Assembly: GCA_015488125.1 (NCBI GenBank)
Contig: WFOJ01000078.1
Coordinates: 1 to 6,106 of the forward strand
DNA length: 6,106 nucleotides
DNA from: Mariprofundaceae bacterium
Lineage (GTDB): Bacteria > Pseudomonadota > Zetaproteobacteria > Mariprofundales > Mariprofundaceae
Reading direction: 5' to 3'
Under the pieces are notes generated by a model that saw nothing but the letters and a program-made list of their open reading frames with translations, made no database searches and was not told the DNA's origin. Both the position numbers and the translations under genes were made by a program. Below are positions 5,467 through 6,106 of the stretch, one piece after another; position 1 is the stretch's first letter, and every line of letters begins with the position of its first letter.

Positions 5467-6106
5467 TGCTGACAGGCTGACAACAACAAACGAAGAAATG
5501 CCAGCGGCACTGGCTGCTGTTATTGACATTGGCTCGAATGCCATGCGCCTGCGCATTGGCGGCCTGGGTGCTGATGGTCAGCTCAAACTGCTGTACAGTC
5601 AGCGTGAGGCTGTACGGCTGGGCAAGGACGCTTTTACCAGCGGTCAGATCAGTGAGACAACGATCAGCCAGGGTGAGGCGGCTTTTGTCCGCTTTCGTGA
5701 AGCGATCAGCCGCTACCCGGTGGCGCAGGTGCGTGCCACCGGCACCAGTGCCCTGCGCAGCTCTGCCAATTATGAAGAAGTCATCCGACGCATCGCCGCT
5801 GCCAGCGGTATTCAGGTGGAACTCATTTCCGGTGAAGAGGAAGCACGCCTGGTTCATGTTGCCATTCGTCATGCATTCCCCGCCTTTGACCATAAAAAAG
5901 CGCTGTTGATTGATATTGGCGGCGGCAGCGTCGAGGTTTCATTGTCCGAGCAGGGCGATATTGTGGCGCTGGAAAGCTTCAAAATGGGCACAGTGCGCAT
6001 GCTGGAGCGCTTTTCCGACGCGCCTGATGAAGCATCGCTGGCCCGGCTGGTGGAAGAATACGCCGGTTTTATGCAGCGCAAGGTACGCGAGGAAATTCTG
6101 GATGCC
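5453..6106 (+). CDS. ppx: exopolyphosphatase / pppGpp phosphatase (Ppx/GppA family), 3' end cut by window edge
   Basis: Ppx/GppA enzymes release terminal phosphate from polyphosphate chains or from pppGpp and belong to the ASKHA (actin/hexokinase-like) fold. The 218 codons present are uninterrupted and show the diagnostic motifs: AVIDIGSNAMRLRI (22-35, phosphate 1), ATGTSALR (95-102), ISGEEEARL (125-133, which holds the glutamate regarded as catalytic in the family) and LIDIGGGSVEVSL (152-164, phosphate 2). The C-terminal part that separates Ppx from GppA and shows any HD-like domain lies beyond the window, so substrate is not decided; the pst/phoU context favours polyphosphate. The start at 5453 (or the adjacent 5450) overlaps phoU by 14 bp and has GGAGG close upstream. 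The ATG at 5498 (six residues before the AVIDIGSN block) is a valid alternative with little ribosome site. Confidence 0.93.
   Translation, partial: MTRTDADRLTTTNEEMPAALAAVIDIGSNAMRLRIGGLGADGQLKLLYSQREAVRLGKDAFTSGQISETTISQGEAAFVRFREAISRYPVAQVRATGTSALRSSANYEEVIRRIAAASGIQVELISGEEEARLVHVAIRHAFPAFDHKKALLIDIGGGSVEVSLSEQGDIVALESFKMGTVRMLERFSDAPDEASLARLVEEYAGFMQRKVREEILDA

Noticed and set aside
5390..5893. 167-codon open frame on the minus strand
   Set aside because: Antisense to the phoU end and ppx; the plus frame carries the exopolyphosphatase motifs.

Overview
This window looks like ordinary chromosomal housekeeping sequence from a proteobacterium. The supporting signs are intron-free, tightly packed genes with GGAGG-type ribosome sites, a beta-type HU gene next to tRNA-Val/tRNA-Asp genes, SmpB, and a pstCAB-phoU-ppx phosphate cluster. 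The base composition looks moderate (roughly half G+C by eye, not computed) and even across the window. The HU/tRNA arrangement is gammaproteobacterial in flavour. The enlarged PstC and PstA, with N-terminal extra domains, are of the kind known from alphaproteobacteria, pseudomonads and relatives. I cannot name the genus.

Left part, minus strand (1-528): hupB (HU beta subunit) is followed downstream by an intergenic stem-loop, then tRNA-Val(UAC) and tRNA-Asp(GUC). The two tRNAs are only 2 nt apart, and tRNA-Asp runs off the window edge. Positions 529-882 form a divergent intergenic region. It holds the hupB ribosome site, a small possible leader ORF whose stop overlaps the hupB start, and a candidate promoter for the plus-strand gene smpB (883-1323).

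Right part, plus strand (1509-6106): after a 185-nt spacer with a candidate promoter and a short inverted repeat comes a compact operon: pstC, pstA, pstB, phoU and ppx, the last cut by the window end. Gaps are 5 nt (pstC/pstA), a GTGA overlap if the GTG start is used (pstA/pstB), 9 nt (pstB/phoU), and a probable short overlap (phoU/ppx). PstC and PstA form the membrane channel and PstB is the ATPase of the high-affinity phosphate importer. PhoU links transporter state to the PhoR/PhoB signalling pair, and the Ppx/GppA-family enzyme hydrolyses polyphosphate or pppGpp. Together they couple phosphate uptake to polyphosphate turnover. The phosphate-binding protein gene pstS is not in the window, although it usually precedes pstC.

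I found no mobile element, CRISPR array, toxin system or clear novel system. The items worth a second look are modest: the missing pstS, the phoU/ppx junction, the hupB leader ORF, some start-site ambiguities, and the short dyads in the intergenic regions.
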